Shown: one piece after another, positions 44,070 to 52,994 of the stretch | Position numbering within the stretch: position 1 is the first letter of the stretch | How the letters are laid out: every line of letters begins with the position of its first letter | NCBI GenBank assembly: GCA_943371245.1 | Contig: CALRTY020000018.1 | Location: 10,900-74,899 of the forward strand | Reading direction: 5' to 3' | DNA from: UBA5018 sp947463165 | GTDB lineage: Bacteria; Cyanobacteriota; Cyanobacteriia; PCC-6307; Cyanobiaceae | Length of the DNA: 64,000 nucleotides | Position numbers and translations under genes: made by a program | The notes under the pieces: generated by a model | Seen by the model: the letters and a program-made list of their open reading frames with translations, nothing else | The model's database searches: none | What the model was told of the DNA's origin: nothing

Positions 44070-46196
44070 GTGCAAGGACAATCTCAGTCGATCTCCTTTG
44101 ATGGTCGGGAGATCCGGCTGACCACTGGTCGCTACGCCCCACAAGCCGGGGGCTCAGTGATGATCGAGTGCGGAGACACGGCCGTCCTGGTGACCGCCAC
44201 CCGCTCCACTGCTCGCGAGGGCATCGACTTCCTCCCCCTCACCTGCGACTACGAGGAGCGGCTGTATGCCGCCGGTCGCATTCCGGGCAGCTTCATGCGG
44301 CGCGAGAGCCGTCCGCCCGAGCGGGCCACTTTGATTGCGCGCCTGATCGACAGGCCGATCCGCCCCCTGTTTCCCAGCTGGATGCGCGACGATCTCCAGA
44401 TCGTGGCCACCTGCATGTCGTTGGATGAGCGGGTCCCCCCCGACGTGCTGGCGGCCACCGGTGCCTCGGTAGCCACCCTGTTGGCCCAGATTCCCTTCTA
44501 TGGCCCCATGGCCGCCGTCAGGGTTGGCCTGCTGGGCGACGACTTTGTGCTCAACCCCAGCTATCGAGAAATCGATCGTTCCGAGCTCGACCTGATCGTG
44601 GCCGGCACCCCCGATGGCGTGGTGATGGTGGAGGCCGGCGCCAGTCAGCTGCCGGAACAGGACGTGATCGAGGCCATTGATTTTGGCTACGAGGCGATTG
44701 GCGAACTGATCAGGGCCCAACAGACCCTGCTTCAAGACCTGGGCATCAAGCAAATCCTGCCCGAGAAATACCAAGAGGATGCGATCCTGCCGGCATTCCT
44801 GGAGCAGGAATGTGCCAAGGAGATTGGCAAGATCCTCAAGCAGTTCGACCAAACCAAGGCAGAGCGAGATGCCAAGCTCGATCAGATCAAGGCTTCGGTA
44901 AGCCAGGCGATCGCCACCCTCAAGGACGATGACGCCGTGAAGCTGGCTGTCAGTGGCAACTCAAAGGCCCTGACGAACAGCTACAAGAGCCTCACCAAAA
45001 AGCTGATGCGCCTGCAGATCCTCCAGGACGGCAAGCGCGTCGATGGCCGTGGCCTCGATGAGGTGCGGCCGATCAGTGCGGCCGTGGGTGTGCTGCCCAA
45101 GCGCGTGCACGGATCGGGCCTGTTCCAGCGGGGCCTAACCCAGGTGCTCTCCACCGCCACCCTCGGCACCCCAAGCGATGCCCAGGAGATGGACGATCTC
45201 AACCCGTCCAACGAGAAAACCTATCTTCACCACTACAACTTCCCGCCCTATTCAGTGGGGGAAACCCGGCCGATGCGCAGTCCTGGTCGCCGCGAGATCG
45301 GCCACGGCGCCCTGGCCGAGCGGGCTCTGCTGCCGGTGTTGCCGCCGAAGGAATCCTTCCCCTACGTACTGCGGGTGGTGAGCGAGGTGCTCAGCTCCAA
45401 CGGTTCCACCTCGATGGGTTCCGTCTGTGGCAGCACCCTGGCCTTGATGGATGCAGGGGTGCCGCTCAAGGCACCGGTCAGCGGCGCCGCCATGGGCTTG
45501 ATTAAAGAGGGGGATGACATTCGCATCCTCACCGATATCCAGGGAATCGAGGATTTCCTGGGAGACATGGATTTCAAGGTGGCCGGCACTGAAAAGGGGA
45601 TCACTGCCCTGCAGATGGATATGAAGATCCCTGGTTTGGCGATGAAGACCATCGGTGATGCGATCAATCAGGCTCGCCCCGCCCGCCTGCATATCCTTGA
45701 AAAGATGCTGGAGGCAATCGACCAGCCCCGCAATACCCTGAGCCCCCACGCGCCTCGCCTGCTCAGTTTCCGCATTGATCCGGAACTGATCGGCACCGTG
45801 ATCGGTCCTGGCGGCCGCACGATCAAGGGCATCACCGAGCGCACCAACACCAAGATCGACATCGAAGATGGTGGCGTAGTTACTATTGCCAGCCACGATG
45901 GCGCTGCGGCAGAAGAAGCCCAGCGGATCATCGAAGGCCTCACCCGCCGTGTTAGCGAGGGAGAGGTGTTTACCGGCGCGGTAACTCGGGTGATTCCGAT
46001 CGGAGCATTCGTCGAAATCCTGCCGGGCAAAGAGGGCATGATCCACATCTCCCAGTTGAGTGAATCACGAGTGGAGAAAGTGGAGGATGTGGTGAATGTG
46101 GGCGATCAGGTAACCGTGAGAGTTCGGGAAATCGACAACCGTGGTCGCATCAATCTCACCCTGCGGGGAGTTCCCCAAGGCGAACTGCCCGCTTAA
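44070..46196 (+). CDS. pnp: Polyribonucleotide nucleotidyltransferase (PNPase)
   Basis: PNPase degrades RNA 3' to 5' with phosphate and can add 3' tails. The 708-residue sequence has two RNase PH repeats. The first has ECGDTAVLVTATRS and GSFMRRESRPPER. The second has RVHGSGLFQRGLTQVLS, VCGSTLALMDAGVP and EDFLGDMDFKVAGTEKGITA. KH (GPGGRTIKGITERT) and S1 (VLPG-type GKEGMIHISQLSE) domains follow. It starts at GTG. Length is typical, and a terminator follows. Confidence 0.98.
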   Translation: MQGQSQSISFDGREIRLTTGRYAPQAGGSVMIECGDTAVLVTATRSTAREGIDFLPLTCDYEERLYAAGRIPGSFMRRESRPPERATLIARLIDRPIRPLFPSWMRDDLQIVATCMSLDERVPPDVLAATGASVATLLAQIPFYGPMAAVRVGLLGDDFVLNPSYREIDRSELDLIVAGTPDGVVMVEAGASQLPEQDVIEAIDFGYEAIGELIRAQQTLLQDLGIKQILPEKYQEDAILPAFLEQECAKEIGKILKQFDQTKAERDAKLDQIKASVSQAIATLKDDDAVKLAVSGNSKALTNSYKSLTKKLMRLQILQDGKRVDGRGLDEVRPISAAVGVLPKRVHGSGLFQRGLTQVLSTATLGTPSDAQEMDDLNPSNEKTYLHHYNFPPYSVGETRPMRSPGRREIGHGALAERALLPVLPPKESFPYVLRVVSEVLSSNGSTSMGSVCGSTLALMDAGVPLKAPVSGAAMGLIKEGDDIRILTDIQGIEDFLGDMDFKVAGTEKGITALQMDMKIPGLAMKTIGDAINQARPARLHILEKMLEAIDQPRNTLSPHAPRLLSFRIDPELIGTVIGPGGRTIKGITERTNTKIDIEDGGVVTIASHDGAAAEEAQRIIEGLTRRVSEGEVFTGAVTRVIPIGAFVEILPGKEGMIHISQLSESRVEKVEDVVNVGDQVTVRVREIDNRGRINLTLRGVPQGELPA

Positions 46197-46252
46197 GATC
46201 CCAGGCCGGAAAGCCGCTTAATTCGAGGATTTCTGGCCTAATCAACACTTGT

Positions 46253-46287
46253 AGCCAGGGCTCAGTTTGCTGATCCCTGGCTTTTTT
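46253..46287 (+). terminator. Terminator of pnp
   Basis: The 8-bp stem AGCCAGGG/CCCTGGCT with a 14-nt loop runs into six T residues, about 55 bp after the pnp stop. Confidence 0.85.
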
Positions 46288-46388
46288 ATGCTATTTTTTT
46301 GACTGTTGTGCCAGTTGCGGTTGCGGTAGCAGTCATGCTGATTTCGCTAAAAAGCTAGGCATCGTCAAATGGCTAATCCCGCAGTTAA

Positions 46389-46487
46389 GGAAACTCTGGA
46401 AACCCGAACTTAGGGTCAAATGAGCCCTGATGCGGCAATTGTTCCCGAGTGACAGGATTGCCGAAACGGCGGTTTTCCAGAGTGTGC
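46389..46487 (-). mobile_element. MITE family 2, copy d (inverted)
   Basis: This 99-bp copy begins GGAAACTCTGG and ends CCAGAGTGTGC, flanked by TTAA and TTAG, a near-perfect 4-bp duplication. Its interior GTCAAATGAGCCCTGATGC is the reverse complement of the copy at 11633. It lies in the spacer between pnp and cysQ. Confidence 0.7.
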
Positions 46488-46510
46488 TTAGGCGCCCCAG
46501 TGGCGACTTG

Positions 46511-46580
46511 AGGACATCTCAAAAAATCCTTGATCTCACTGCTCTAGTGCCTTGAGAGCCATTGTCTTGGCAATGTATCT
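46511..46580. mobile_element. Fragment of MITE family 1
   Basis: AGGACATCTCAAAAAATCC followed by TGATCTCACTG resembles one end of the family-1 elements, then similarity fades. No second end is seen. It lies directly beside a family-2 copy. Confidence 0.35.
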
Positions 46581-46636
46581 ATCCTGCCGGCAAGCGCTGG
46601 ATGGCCAATTTTTCGAGCTGCCCCAAAAAACTTGGT

Positions 46637-47599
46637 TTACAGGGCAAAGTCGGGGTCGATAACGGCCATGGCCTCTGCCGTTTTGCTGCAAAGTTCAGCA
46701 TGGCTGGGGCCGTGGCTGGCGATCAAGCAGCCAGCCTGGCGCACATCGCCGGTGTTGTAGCGGAGGGGGCGGCCGTCGGCATGGGTAAAACAGCCTCCGG
46801 CAGCGCGCAGCACGGCGTCGGGGGCCGCCATATCCCAGTCTTTCGGGGCACTGCGCCCCGAAAGAGAGATATACAAATCCGTCTCGCCGCGCAGGATGGT
46901 GGCCACCTTGCCACCCACGCTGCCGATGGCGCGGGTCTCTCCCAGGCCCAGGGCCTCCAGCAGCTGCTCCAGGCGGGCATCGCGGTGGTTGCGGCTGGCC
47001 ACGAGCACCAGCTCAGGGCAGGCACGCCGGTGGCTGAAGCTCACCGGCACGATGTCGCCGGCCCGGTTTTCGCACCAGGCACTGCCCGTACCGTCCGCCG
47101 CGAGCAGGCCCATCCAGAGTTGCTCCATCTCAGGCAGCATCACCACCCCAAGCACGGGGTTACCCCCATGGGCAAGCGCCAGATGCACGGCGTATTCGCC
47201 TGTGCCCTGCAGAAAATCCTTGGTGCCATCGAGGGGATCCAAAATCCACAGCCACTCGGTATCCAGGGGATGGCCCGGTGTGAGCTGTTGCTTGGCCGTC
47301 TCCTCACTGAGCAGGATCCAGCCGGCGCTGGGAAAGGAGGCCGCCAGGCCCTCCAACAGCCATTGATTCACGGCCAGGTCGGCGGCACTGACGGGGCCAT
47401 CGCCGCCGTCTTCCACGCTCAGTGCAGATGGGAAGCCGTAGGGGGGCTGCTGCCCGCTGCCATAGGCCCGCAGGATGTCAGCGGCGCCCCAACTGAGCCG
47501 GCGCAACTCCACCAGCAGCTGTTCGATCGACACGCCTGCGGGGAGTGGCACAGCCGGCAGGGGACTGGCAGCTGGACGATCCAGGGAAGCCGGCATCAT
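46637..47599 (-). CDS. cysQ: 3'(2'),5'-bisphosphate nucleotidase CysQ family
   Basis: This inositol-monophosphatase-fold enzyme dephosphorylates PAP, a by-product of sulfate assimilation. The 320-residue sequence carries the metal motifs LLSEETAK, WILDPLDGTKDFLQGTGEYA and SAPKDWDMAAPDAVLRAAGG. The start is set at MMPASLD, since the longer frame runs antisense over the rsmI start. It is divergent from rsmI with a gap of about 35 bp. PAP rather than inositol phosphate as substrate is inferred from family resemblance. Confidence 0.88.
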   Translation of the reverse strand: MMPASLDRPAASPLPAVPLPAGVSIEQLLVELRRLSWGAADILRAYGSGQQPPYGFPSALSVEDGGDGPVSAADLAVNQWLLEGLAASFPSAGWILLSEETAKQQLTPGHPLDTEWLWILDPLDGTKDFLQGTGEYAVHLALAHGGNPVLGVVMLPEMEQLWMGLLAADGTGSAWCENRAGDIVPVSFSHRRACPELVLVASRNHRDARLEQLLEALGLGETRAIGSVGGKVATILRGETDLYISLSGRSAPKDWDMAAPDAVLRAAGGCFTHADGRPLRYNTGDVRQAGCLIASHGPSHAELCSKTAEAMAVIDPDFAL

Positions 47600-47634
47600 G
47601 TGATTCGAAAACAACCGGCGCCAGAGCACCGCTG

Positions 47635-48519
47635 ATGAGCATTTTGACCGACGGCAGCGAACCTGTCGCCGGGGTGCTGTACCTGGTGGGCACCCCAATC
47701 GGCAATCTGGGTGACCTGACGCCCAGGGCGCAGCGGGTGCTGGCCGGGGTGCAGCGGATCGCCTGTGAAGATACCCGCCGCAGTGGCCTGCTTTTGCACC
47801 ATTTGGGCCTCAGCCGCGCCGCGGGCGGTCCGCCGCTGTTGAGTTTCCACCAGCACAACCAACTCAGCCGCATCCCGGAGCTGCTGGCCGCTCTGGAGGC
47901 GGGAGAGGCCATCGCCGTGGTCAGCGATGCCGGCTTGCCTGGAATTTCCGACCCCGGTGAGGCTTTGGTTGCCGCTGCCCGGCAGGCAGGGCGGCCGGTG
48001 GTCTGCATCCCGGGCCCCTCGGCTGTGACCACGGCCCTGGTGAGCAGCGGTCTGCCGAGCGGAAGATTCTGCTTTGAGGGGTTTCTACCCGCCAAATCCA
48101 GCCAGCGCCGCCAGAGGCTGCAGGAACTGCTGGCAGAACGCCGCACGATGGTGATGTTCGAGGCGCCCCATCGACTGCTGGAGCTGCTGGAAGATCTGCT
48201 GGAGCTGCTGGGGGATAGACCGCTGCGGGTGGCCAGGGAGCTGACCAAACGCCATGAGGAACAGGTGGGGCCCACGGTGAGCGCCGCCCTGGCCCACTTC
48301 CGCCAGATTGCGCCGCTGGGGGAATGCACGCTGGTGCTGGGCGGAGCGCCGGAGCCGCCAGCGGCGGTCTGGGAGGAAGAGAGCCTCAGGCTGCAACTGG
48401 AGCAACTGATCGCAGCTGGACACAGCCGCAAGGACGCGGCCCGTTTGCTGGCGGAGAGCACTGGTCACAACAGGCGCGCCCTCTATGCCCTGCTGCATGG
48501 CGATTCAGCCGCCGAATAA
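47635..48519 (+). CDS. rsmI: 16S rRNA 2'-O-methyltransferase RsmI
   Basis: RsmI methylates the ribose of C1402 in 16S rRNA using S-adenosylmethionine. The 294-residue tetrapyrrole-methylase-fold protein has LYLVGTPIGNLGDLTPRA, IACEDTRRSGLLLHHLG, VVSDAGLPGISDPGE, PGPSAVTTALVSSGLPS and FEAPHRLLELLEDL. ELTKRHEE follows, with a C-terminal HTH-like tail (GHSRKDAARLLAESTG). The start at MSILTDG is preferred; the frame is open 30 codons upstream. Confidence 0.96.
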   Translation: MSILTDGSEPVAGVLYLVGTPIGNLGDLTPRAQRVLAGVQRIACEDTRRSGLLLHHLGLSRAAGGPPLLSFHQHNQLSRIPELLAALEAGEAIAVVSDAGLPGISDPGEALVAAARQAGRPVVCIPGPSAVTTALVSSGLPSGRFCFEGFLPAKSSQRRQRLQELLAERRTMVMFEAPHRLLELLEDLLELLGDRPLRVARELTKRHEEQVGPTVSAALAHFRQIAPLGECTLVLGGAPEPPAAVWEEESLRLQLEQLIAAGHSRKDAARLLAESTGHNRRALYALLHGDSAAE

Positions 48520-48659
48520 ATCCCCTGGCGGTGCCCTGTTGCGAATTTGCCAATCAGCGCCAGAGAGCAGCGTTCGGCGCTGGCCATGGCGCCGAATGGC
48601 CCATGGGCGGTGGTGATCGGCCAAACTCCCCATCAGCCGAGGCGACTGGAGCCCTCTCA

Positions 48660-48902
48660 ATGCTGCTGCGCCTGCGACTCTTGCTCGCCAGTTTTCTGGG
48701 TGGAGCACTGCTGCTGTTGATCCTTTGCTTAGGAGCCCAGAACCTGGAGCAGCGCCCCCGGCTCAACCTCGGCACCGGCCGCACGGCACCGCTGCCGGTG
48801 GGATTCCTGGTGGGGGTGGCTCTGGTGATCGGCGTGGTGGGTGGTGGCGTAGCTGCAGCGCTGTTGGTGCCCAGCGAAGATCAGGCGCCTGGCAGGGAAT
48901 AA
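48660..48902 (+). CDS. Small two-helix membrane protein (LapA/DUF1049-like pattern)
   Basis: This 80-residue protein has two hydrophobic helices (about 7-26 and 46-70) joined by AQNLEQRPRLNLGTGRTAPL. The spacing helix, Asn, short loop ending in Pro-Leu, Gly-rich helix recalls LapA (DUF1049) membrane proteins, but the match is by eye. It ends in a short polar tail and overlaps the converging HTH gene by about 20 bp. Confidence 0.65.
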   Translation: MLLRLRLLLASFLGGALLLLILCLGAQNLEQRPRLNLGTGRTAPLPVGFLVGVALVIGVVGGGVAAALLVPSEDQAPGRE

Positions 48903-49903
48903 AGACTGTTCTCGATCACCAGGCGACTGATGCCCTGGGCCAGCAGATGGCTGGCGGTGCGCTCAAAGATGCGGGTATCGGGAATTTTGATCACCCGCTG
49001 GCTGCGACCGCAGTGGCGCTTGGCCTGGCGGGGATTGACGAACACCTGTAGCGCCTGGAGCTCCTCCTCGTCGGGGGGCAGCAGCCCCAACTCCGGAAAC
49101 TCCTTCAGCGGGCGGGCCTCCAGCTCCACAGTCTTGTCCACCAGCATGTAGACGCTGGCTGGCAGCGGCGCATCCTTCAACGGCTGGCAACTGACCGGCT
49201 GCAGGCGCTGTTCGGTAACTGCTACCGCCAGCAACTCCTCGTCTTCATCTCCAATTAATTCATCGCCGTTTTCCTCATCGTCGTCTAGCTCGTCACCCTC
49301 TTCATCCAGCTCATCGCCTTCTTCCTTATCGTCGTCTCGTTCGTCGCCCTCTTCATCCAGCTGATCGCCATCGTCTTTCGCCCCGTAAACACCACCAACT
49401 TCGTCGCTGTCTTTATCTTCGCTGTCTTCGCCATCGCCGCCATCAAAAGCAGCGGCGCTGGGCTGTTCCATGGCGGTGTCGTCGGCCAGCTCGAAGTCGT
49501 CGGTGTCTTCAATGGCCAGTTCGGCGGCCTGAGCAACCGGGGGAAGTTCAAGGGCGAACTGGCTGATCTGCTGATCGGTGACGACGAGCGGAGCTGGGGG
49601 AACCGGTGGATCTTGATCGGCCTGGGCCGCCACTGCCGCGGCGTCAAATGCCGTCAGAGGGGGCTGTTGGGGGGAGTTCGGGATCTCCAGAGGCGCCGAG
49701 GGGGGCTTGAGACCGCGAGCTCGATCCTGTTTCAGCTGTTCGTACTCACGGGGCGGCAAAGCCGCCTTCACGGTCCTACTGACCGTATTGGCACTGCAGC
49801 CGTAGACGGCGGCCAGCTCGGCACTGCCCTCCCCGGCGCGGTAACGAGCCACCAGCTCGCTCTTCTGGCTGTCGCTGAGCCGGGAGGCAGCCATGGCAGA
49901 CAA
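48881..49903 (-). CDS. HTH protein with acidic repeat region
   Basis: This 340-residue protein has an N-terminal resolvase/transposase-type helix-turn-helix (SDSQKSELVARYRAGEGSAE, then YGCSANTVSRTVKAALP), so it probably binds DNA. A Pro/Ala-rich linker follows. An extremely acidic stretch (about 165-225) is built of GDELDEEGDELDDDEE-type repeats. A conserved C-terminal domain contains ASVYMLVDKTVELEARPLKE and RQAKRHCGRSQRVIKIPDTR. The C-terminal domain is not recognised. Divergently placed next to tRNA-Arg. A nucleoid or regulatory role is inferred only from the HTH. Confidence 0.75.
   Translation of the reverse strand: MSAMAASRLSDSQKSELVARYRAGEGSAELAAVYGCSANTVSRTVKAALPPREYEQLKQDRARGLKPPSAPLEIPNSPQQPPLTAFDAAAVAAQADQDPPVPPAPLVVTDQQISQFALELPPVAQAAELAIEDTDDFELADDTAMEQPSAAAFDGGDGEDSEDKDSDEVGGVYGAKDDGDQLDEEGDERDDDKEEGDELDEEGDELDDDEENGDELIGDEDEELLAVAVTEQRLQPVSCQPLKDAPLPASVYMLVDKTVELEARPLKEFPELGLLPPDEEELQALQVFVNPRQAKRHCGRSQRVIKIPDTRIFERTASHLLAQGISRLVIENSLYSLPGA
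49265..49385. repeat. In-gene repeat encoding acidic GDELDEE units
   Basis: Imperfect repetition of TTCATCCAGCTCATCGCC-like blocks lies within the HTH gene and stays in frame. It encodes Asp/Glu-rich units on the minus strand. Confidence 0.6.
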
Positions 49904-49979
49904 TGTGTTCAGCAGTCCACTGTAGGCACCTTGGTCGGCAGCGCTGGCACAATGCCTCCAGTTCGCCGCTTGGCGATGG

Positions 49980-50053
49980 GCTCCCTTAGCTCAGCTGGAT
50001 AGAGCAGCTGCCTTCTAAGCAGCCGGTCGTGTGTTCGAATCACACAGGGGGCG
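49980..50053 (+). tRNA. tRNA-Arg (UCU)
   Basis: This 74-nt cloverleaf has acceptor GCTCCCT/AGGGGGC, D-arm AGCTCAGCTGGATAGAGC, anticodon loop CTTCTAA giving UCU, and T-arm GTGTGTTCGAATCACAC. The discriminator is G; CCA is not encoded. It marks the left border of the lower-GC accessory region. Confidence 0.97.
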
Positions 50054-50442
50054 TTAGCAAAAAACCAGTGGCAGAAAGGGATCTAGCCAGGCGAGGGCTT
50101 TTCTGGGGTTGCTGCGGGTCTTCACAGATCAGGAGCTCGAACAGCTGCGCGAGCGGATCCAAGCGAGCCATCACCTGCTGAGCGCCGATCTAGTGGTCTG
50201 GGACTGCTTGGCCTGATTCAGGCAGCAAGGGAAAGCGGCCTGTTCACTCCATCAGCTGCAACTCGCTTTCCCGTCGATGAACGTCATGTCGTTCCCGATC
50301 GGCAAGACGCAGAGATCAACGATCATCTTCATGGGCAGGGGGTGGCAGTGGACCCATTCTGGGAGCAGCTGCGGTATGTGCCGCTAGAGCCCAGCTGGAG
50401 GTCGAGTGCGGTTGGGCGGGATGGGGGGTGTAGTTCCCATCT

Positions 50443-50502
50443 ACGTCCCTGGGGCGAAGCGATGTCCCTAGGGCGCAGCGATGTCCCTGGGGCGAAGCGA
50501 TC
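50443..50502. repeat. 19-bp tandem repeat, three units
   Basis: Three units of TCCCTGGGGCGAAGCGATG type (one variant TCCCTAGGGCGCAGCGATG) lie upstream of the decayed substrate-binding protein gene. The rest of 50054-50440 holds only short open pieces without a start or recognised domain. One of them encodes a tail LRVFTDQELEQLRERIQ ending at 50215. Confidence 0.65.
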
Positions 50503-50550
50503 CGTACGGTCAGGGGGCTGAACAGGGGGGCAGGTCAGCTCATTCTCGGG

Positions 50551-51270
50551 GTGCAGGTGGAGTGGAAGGAGTTTGTGGCCAGTCCCCAGCTGATGGAGGC
50601 CCTTGCTGTCGACACGGTTGACGTCACCTATATCGGCGAGCCAGCACCGATCTTCGCCCAGGCAAGCGTCGCCGTGCTGGTGCCGAAGCACTCCTCCCTG
50701 CGCACGGTCAGTGATCTCAAGGGCAAGCGTGTGGCCATTACCAAGTCCACCAACTCCCAGTTCATTGTGTTCGAAGCCCTCGACAGGATTGGCCTGGGCT
50801 TGGGCGATATCCAACCGGTCTATCTCTCCCCCGCCGATGGCCGCATTGCCTTTGAAGGGGGCAAGGTGGACGCCTGGTCCACCTGGGATCCGTTCCAGAC
50901 CTCCGCGGAGAAGGCTCTGGGGGCAAGGATTCTCTACGACGGCAAGGGGCTGCAGCCGAACTCGGGCTATTACCTATCCACCCGTGCGTTCGCGGATGCC
51001 AACAAGGCCACCATCGCTGTGATTCTCTCCGAAATCACCGCAGTGAACGACTTTGCCGCCAAGAATCCCCGCGTGATCGCCGAAACTCTCTCACCCAAGT
51101 ACGGCCTGCCGGTGGAGGTGCTCGAAGCGGTGGAGCGGCGTCGCCAGCATGGGCTCCAGCCCATCGACAGGCGGGTGATCGCCGGGCAGCAGCGCATCGC
51201 CGATGCCTTTTACCGCGAAAAGCTGCTGCCGAAGAAGCTGAAGATCGAAGAAGCCGTCTGGAGGCCTTGA
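50551..51270 (+). pseudogene. Truncated aliphatic sulfonate-binding protein (SsuA-like)
   Basis: The frame matches ABC sulfonate/nitrate-type periplasmic binding proteins: ASPQLMEALAVDTVDVTYIG, EPAPIFAQA, LKGKRVAITKSTNSQFIVFE and GKVDAWSTWDPFQTSAEKAL. The N-terminus with signal peptide (about 50 residues) is absent. After PIFAQA the roughly 20 residues that normally precede the next strand (VAVLVPKHSS) are missing, so the protein is deleted internally as well. No permease or ATPase gene is adjacent. This is a remnant of a sulfonate-uptake locus. Its stop codon overlaps the cupin gene start. Confidence 0.75.
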
Positions 51271-51818
51271 TGGCAAGCCTGCTGTTCGAGCATGGGGAAC
51301 GGCTTGACGATCCCGCAGCCATCGGCGAGGCGCTTGCTCCGCTCATGGTCACTTTGGCTCACGATCCAGAGCCCTTACCTCCGCAGATCCTGGCGCTGCT
51401 CCTCCTGGTGGTGCCAAGTCCCGAGCAGAGCGAGGCGATTCTCCAGCCCCTCGATCAACGGCTGGAGCGGCTGAAGATCGTTGAGCCCCTCGTTTCCCGT
51501 GACCTGCTCGCTCTTCATGGTGGCGCCCCCGGCACGGCCGAACACCTGGGGCGGTTTTCCGGGTTTCATACCCACGCTTCCGACGAGGGCCGCTACATCG
51601 TCTCGGGAGAATGCCTGTTTGGTTTCGTTCTTCCCGAGGGGCCCCAGGTGCGGCTCACCCTGCACCCCAGGGATGTGTTGCGCATTCCCGCCGGCACCGA
51701 GCATTGGTTCCAGCTCACGCCCCTCCAGCAGCTCAAGGCGGTGCGCTTGTTTTCCCATGTGGAGGAATGGGTGACCAGGCCCATGGCGCGCACCATTGCC
51801 CCATCTCTGGCAGCCTGA
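51270..51818 (+). CDS. Acireductone dioxygenase-like cupin
   Basis: This 182-residue protein has a C-terminal cupin core resembling acireductone dioxygenase. GFHTHASDEGRYIVSGE supplies H-x-H-x3-E, and DVLRIPAGTEHWFQL supplies the fourth ligand His, so all four metal ligands are kept. ARD acts in methionine salvage. The N-terminal half diverges from true ARD, and the gene is coupled (TGATG) to a sulfonate-binding remnant, so a sulfur-related role with another substrate is equally possible. The ATG start is used; a TTG lies one codon upstream. Confidence 0.75.
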   Translation: MASLLFEHGERLDDPAAIGEALAPLMVTLAHDPEPLPPQILALLLLVVPSPEQSEAILQPLDQRLERLKIVEPLVSRDLLALHGGAPGTAEHLGRFSGFHTHASDEGRYIVSGECLFGFVLPEGPQVRLTLHPRDVLRIPAGTEHWFQLTPLQQLKAVRLFSHVEEWVTRPMARTIAPSLAA

Positions 51819-51886
51819 GCTTGCTTCCCTTCGCCGGTTTCGATAATCGTATGTTCTTGATTCTTACGATCTTTCGTTGATAGAAA

Positions 51887-51900
51887 CTTGCCGCGGCAAG
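51887..51900. repeat. 14-bp perfect palindrome
   Basis: CTTGCCGCGGCAAG is fully self-complementary. It lies 70 bp after the cupin gene in a 420-bp gene-free spacer. It may be a binding site; no function can be assigned. Confidence 0.5.
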
Positions 51901-52011
51901 TTGTGAGCGCCCACCATCCCCACTACCAGCAAAGTTGTTCGCCATGCCTGACTCACCTACAAGAGGCCGCAAGTTCACGCAGATTTCACTCGGTCAAACT
52001 GCCCCCTCCCC

Positions 52012-52041
52012 GCCTGTTGGCCCTGTCGCAACAGGCTTTTT
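52012..52041 (+). terminator. Possible terminator downstream of cupin gene
   Basis: The 8-bp stem GCCTGTTG/CAACAGGC with a 9-nt loop is followed by five T residues. It is about 200 bp beyond the cupin stop, so assignment to that transcript is tentative. Confidence 0.5.
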
Positions 52042-52238
52042 CAGCGTCGACTGCCCGTCTTCTTAGAAAGCAGCGGGTCTCTCCGCCGCAGCCAGCTCAA
52101 GGCTTCGCTGCCCAAGGGACTGAAAGCCTAGCCCTCACCATGGAGCGGTCTCAGCTAATCCCCATTCCAGCTTGTTGAACTGGTCGGGATGGAGAGGCGT
52201 CATCTTTTCAGGCAGATGACAGCTGGAAAATTCAACGG

Positions 52239-52430
52239 TCATCTGCCAACGTGGATGCCGCGAATCGAATCGAGAATGCCAAAGACGTTGAGCAACCAGA
52301 TGATCACGACAACGACGACAACACCGTTGAGAATCCTTCGGATCTGGCGATCCATTGGGATGTAGTTGTTCACTAACCACAGCAGAACCCCGACGACAAT
52401 CAGGGTGATTATCAGTGAGACCAGATCCAT
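52239..52430 (-). CDS. Thivi_2564-type small membrane protein
   Basis: This 63-residue protein with two transmembrane helices (LVSLIITLIVVGVLLWLVNN and GVVVVVVIIWLLNVFGIL) is joined by YIPMDRQIRRILN. It matches the small Thivi_2564 family of unknown function. AGGAGAAAAT lies just before the ATG, a strong ribosome binding site. It is transcribed alone. Confidence 0.9.
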   Translation of the reverse strand: MDLVSLIITLIVVGVLLWLVNNYIPMDRQIRRILNGVVVVVVIIWLLNVFGILDSIRGIHVGR

Positions 52431-52523
52431 CGTATTTTCTCCTTTGTGGTTGTTTGGTGAAAGTGTGGTCAGGCTGTTACTGACTGTGAATGGGGAAGCT
52501 CCCCCATTGGGTCAGATTGTGCA

Positions 52524-52994
52524 TCAGTTGGCAGGTTCTTCCTTTTGCTGGCAACTTTTGGCCTGGTTCAGCAGTAGGCATCCCAGCTCGAAGAGCATTG
52601 CTTGGCTGCAAACCAGTTCGCAGGCTCCAGCGCCGGCCCGCAGGTGATCGGTTCCGTAGCTTATTCGCTCGGGAAATTCCTCTGCAGCAGCAGAGTTGCT
52701 CTCCAACTGTTGGCTGCCTGAATTGATTCGCTTCAGCGTGAGAATTACCTTTTCAATCAATTGCCGCTGGAGGGTGTTGGTGAGGATTAGGTGTTCGCAA
52801 AGTTCCACCAGGTGCTTGCTGGGATCATCCCTGCTGACCCAGGCACCTTCCACACGACACTGCTGGGCTGTTGCTGCGCAGATCGGGGCCATGCCTGCAC
52901 CGCTGGCTGTATTACTGTAATTACAATTGGGCGAACTCATCGCATTTGAATCAAGCATGTGACAGTTTTTAAGGCTGATGCAGGATTGGGCCAA
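52524..52994 (-). CDS. Hypothetical Cys-rich protein
   Basis: This 156-residue frame has an N-terminal Cys/Ser/Asn-rich part (eleven Cys in all, for example SPNCNYSN and APICAATAQQC). A helical core contains HLVELCEHLILTNTLQRQLI and EKVILTLKRINSG, and a C-terminal helix contains LVCSQAMLFELGCLLLNQA. No family is recognised. The helical core looks like real protein. The true start may be an internal ATG (MLDSNAM, MSSPNC or MAPICA). No partner gene is adjacent. Confidence 0.5.
   Translation of the reverse strand: MAQSCISLKNCHMLDSNAMSSPNCNYSNTASGAGMAPICAATAQQCRVEGAWVSRDDPSKHLVELCEHLILTNTLQRQLIEKVILTLKRINSGSQQLESNSAAAEEFPERISYGTDHLRAGAGACELVCSQAMLFELGCLLLNQAKSCQQKEEPAN

Noticed and set aside
46562..47635. 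Open frame antisense to cysQ
   Set aside because: The opposite strand carries a full set of CysQ motifs; this frame has none.
49265..49385. CRISPR or minisatellite array
   Set aside because: The repeat is inside a gene, in frame, and has no unique spacers.
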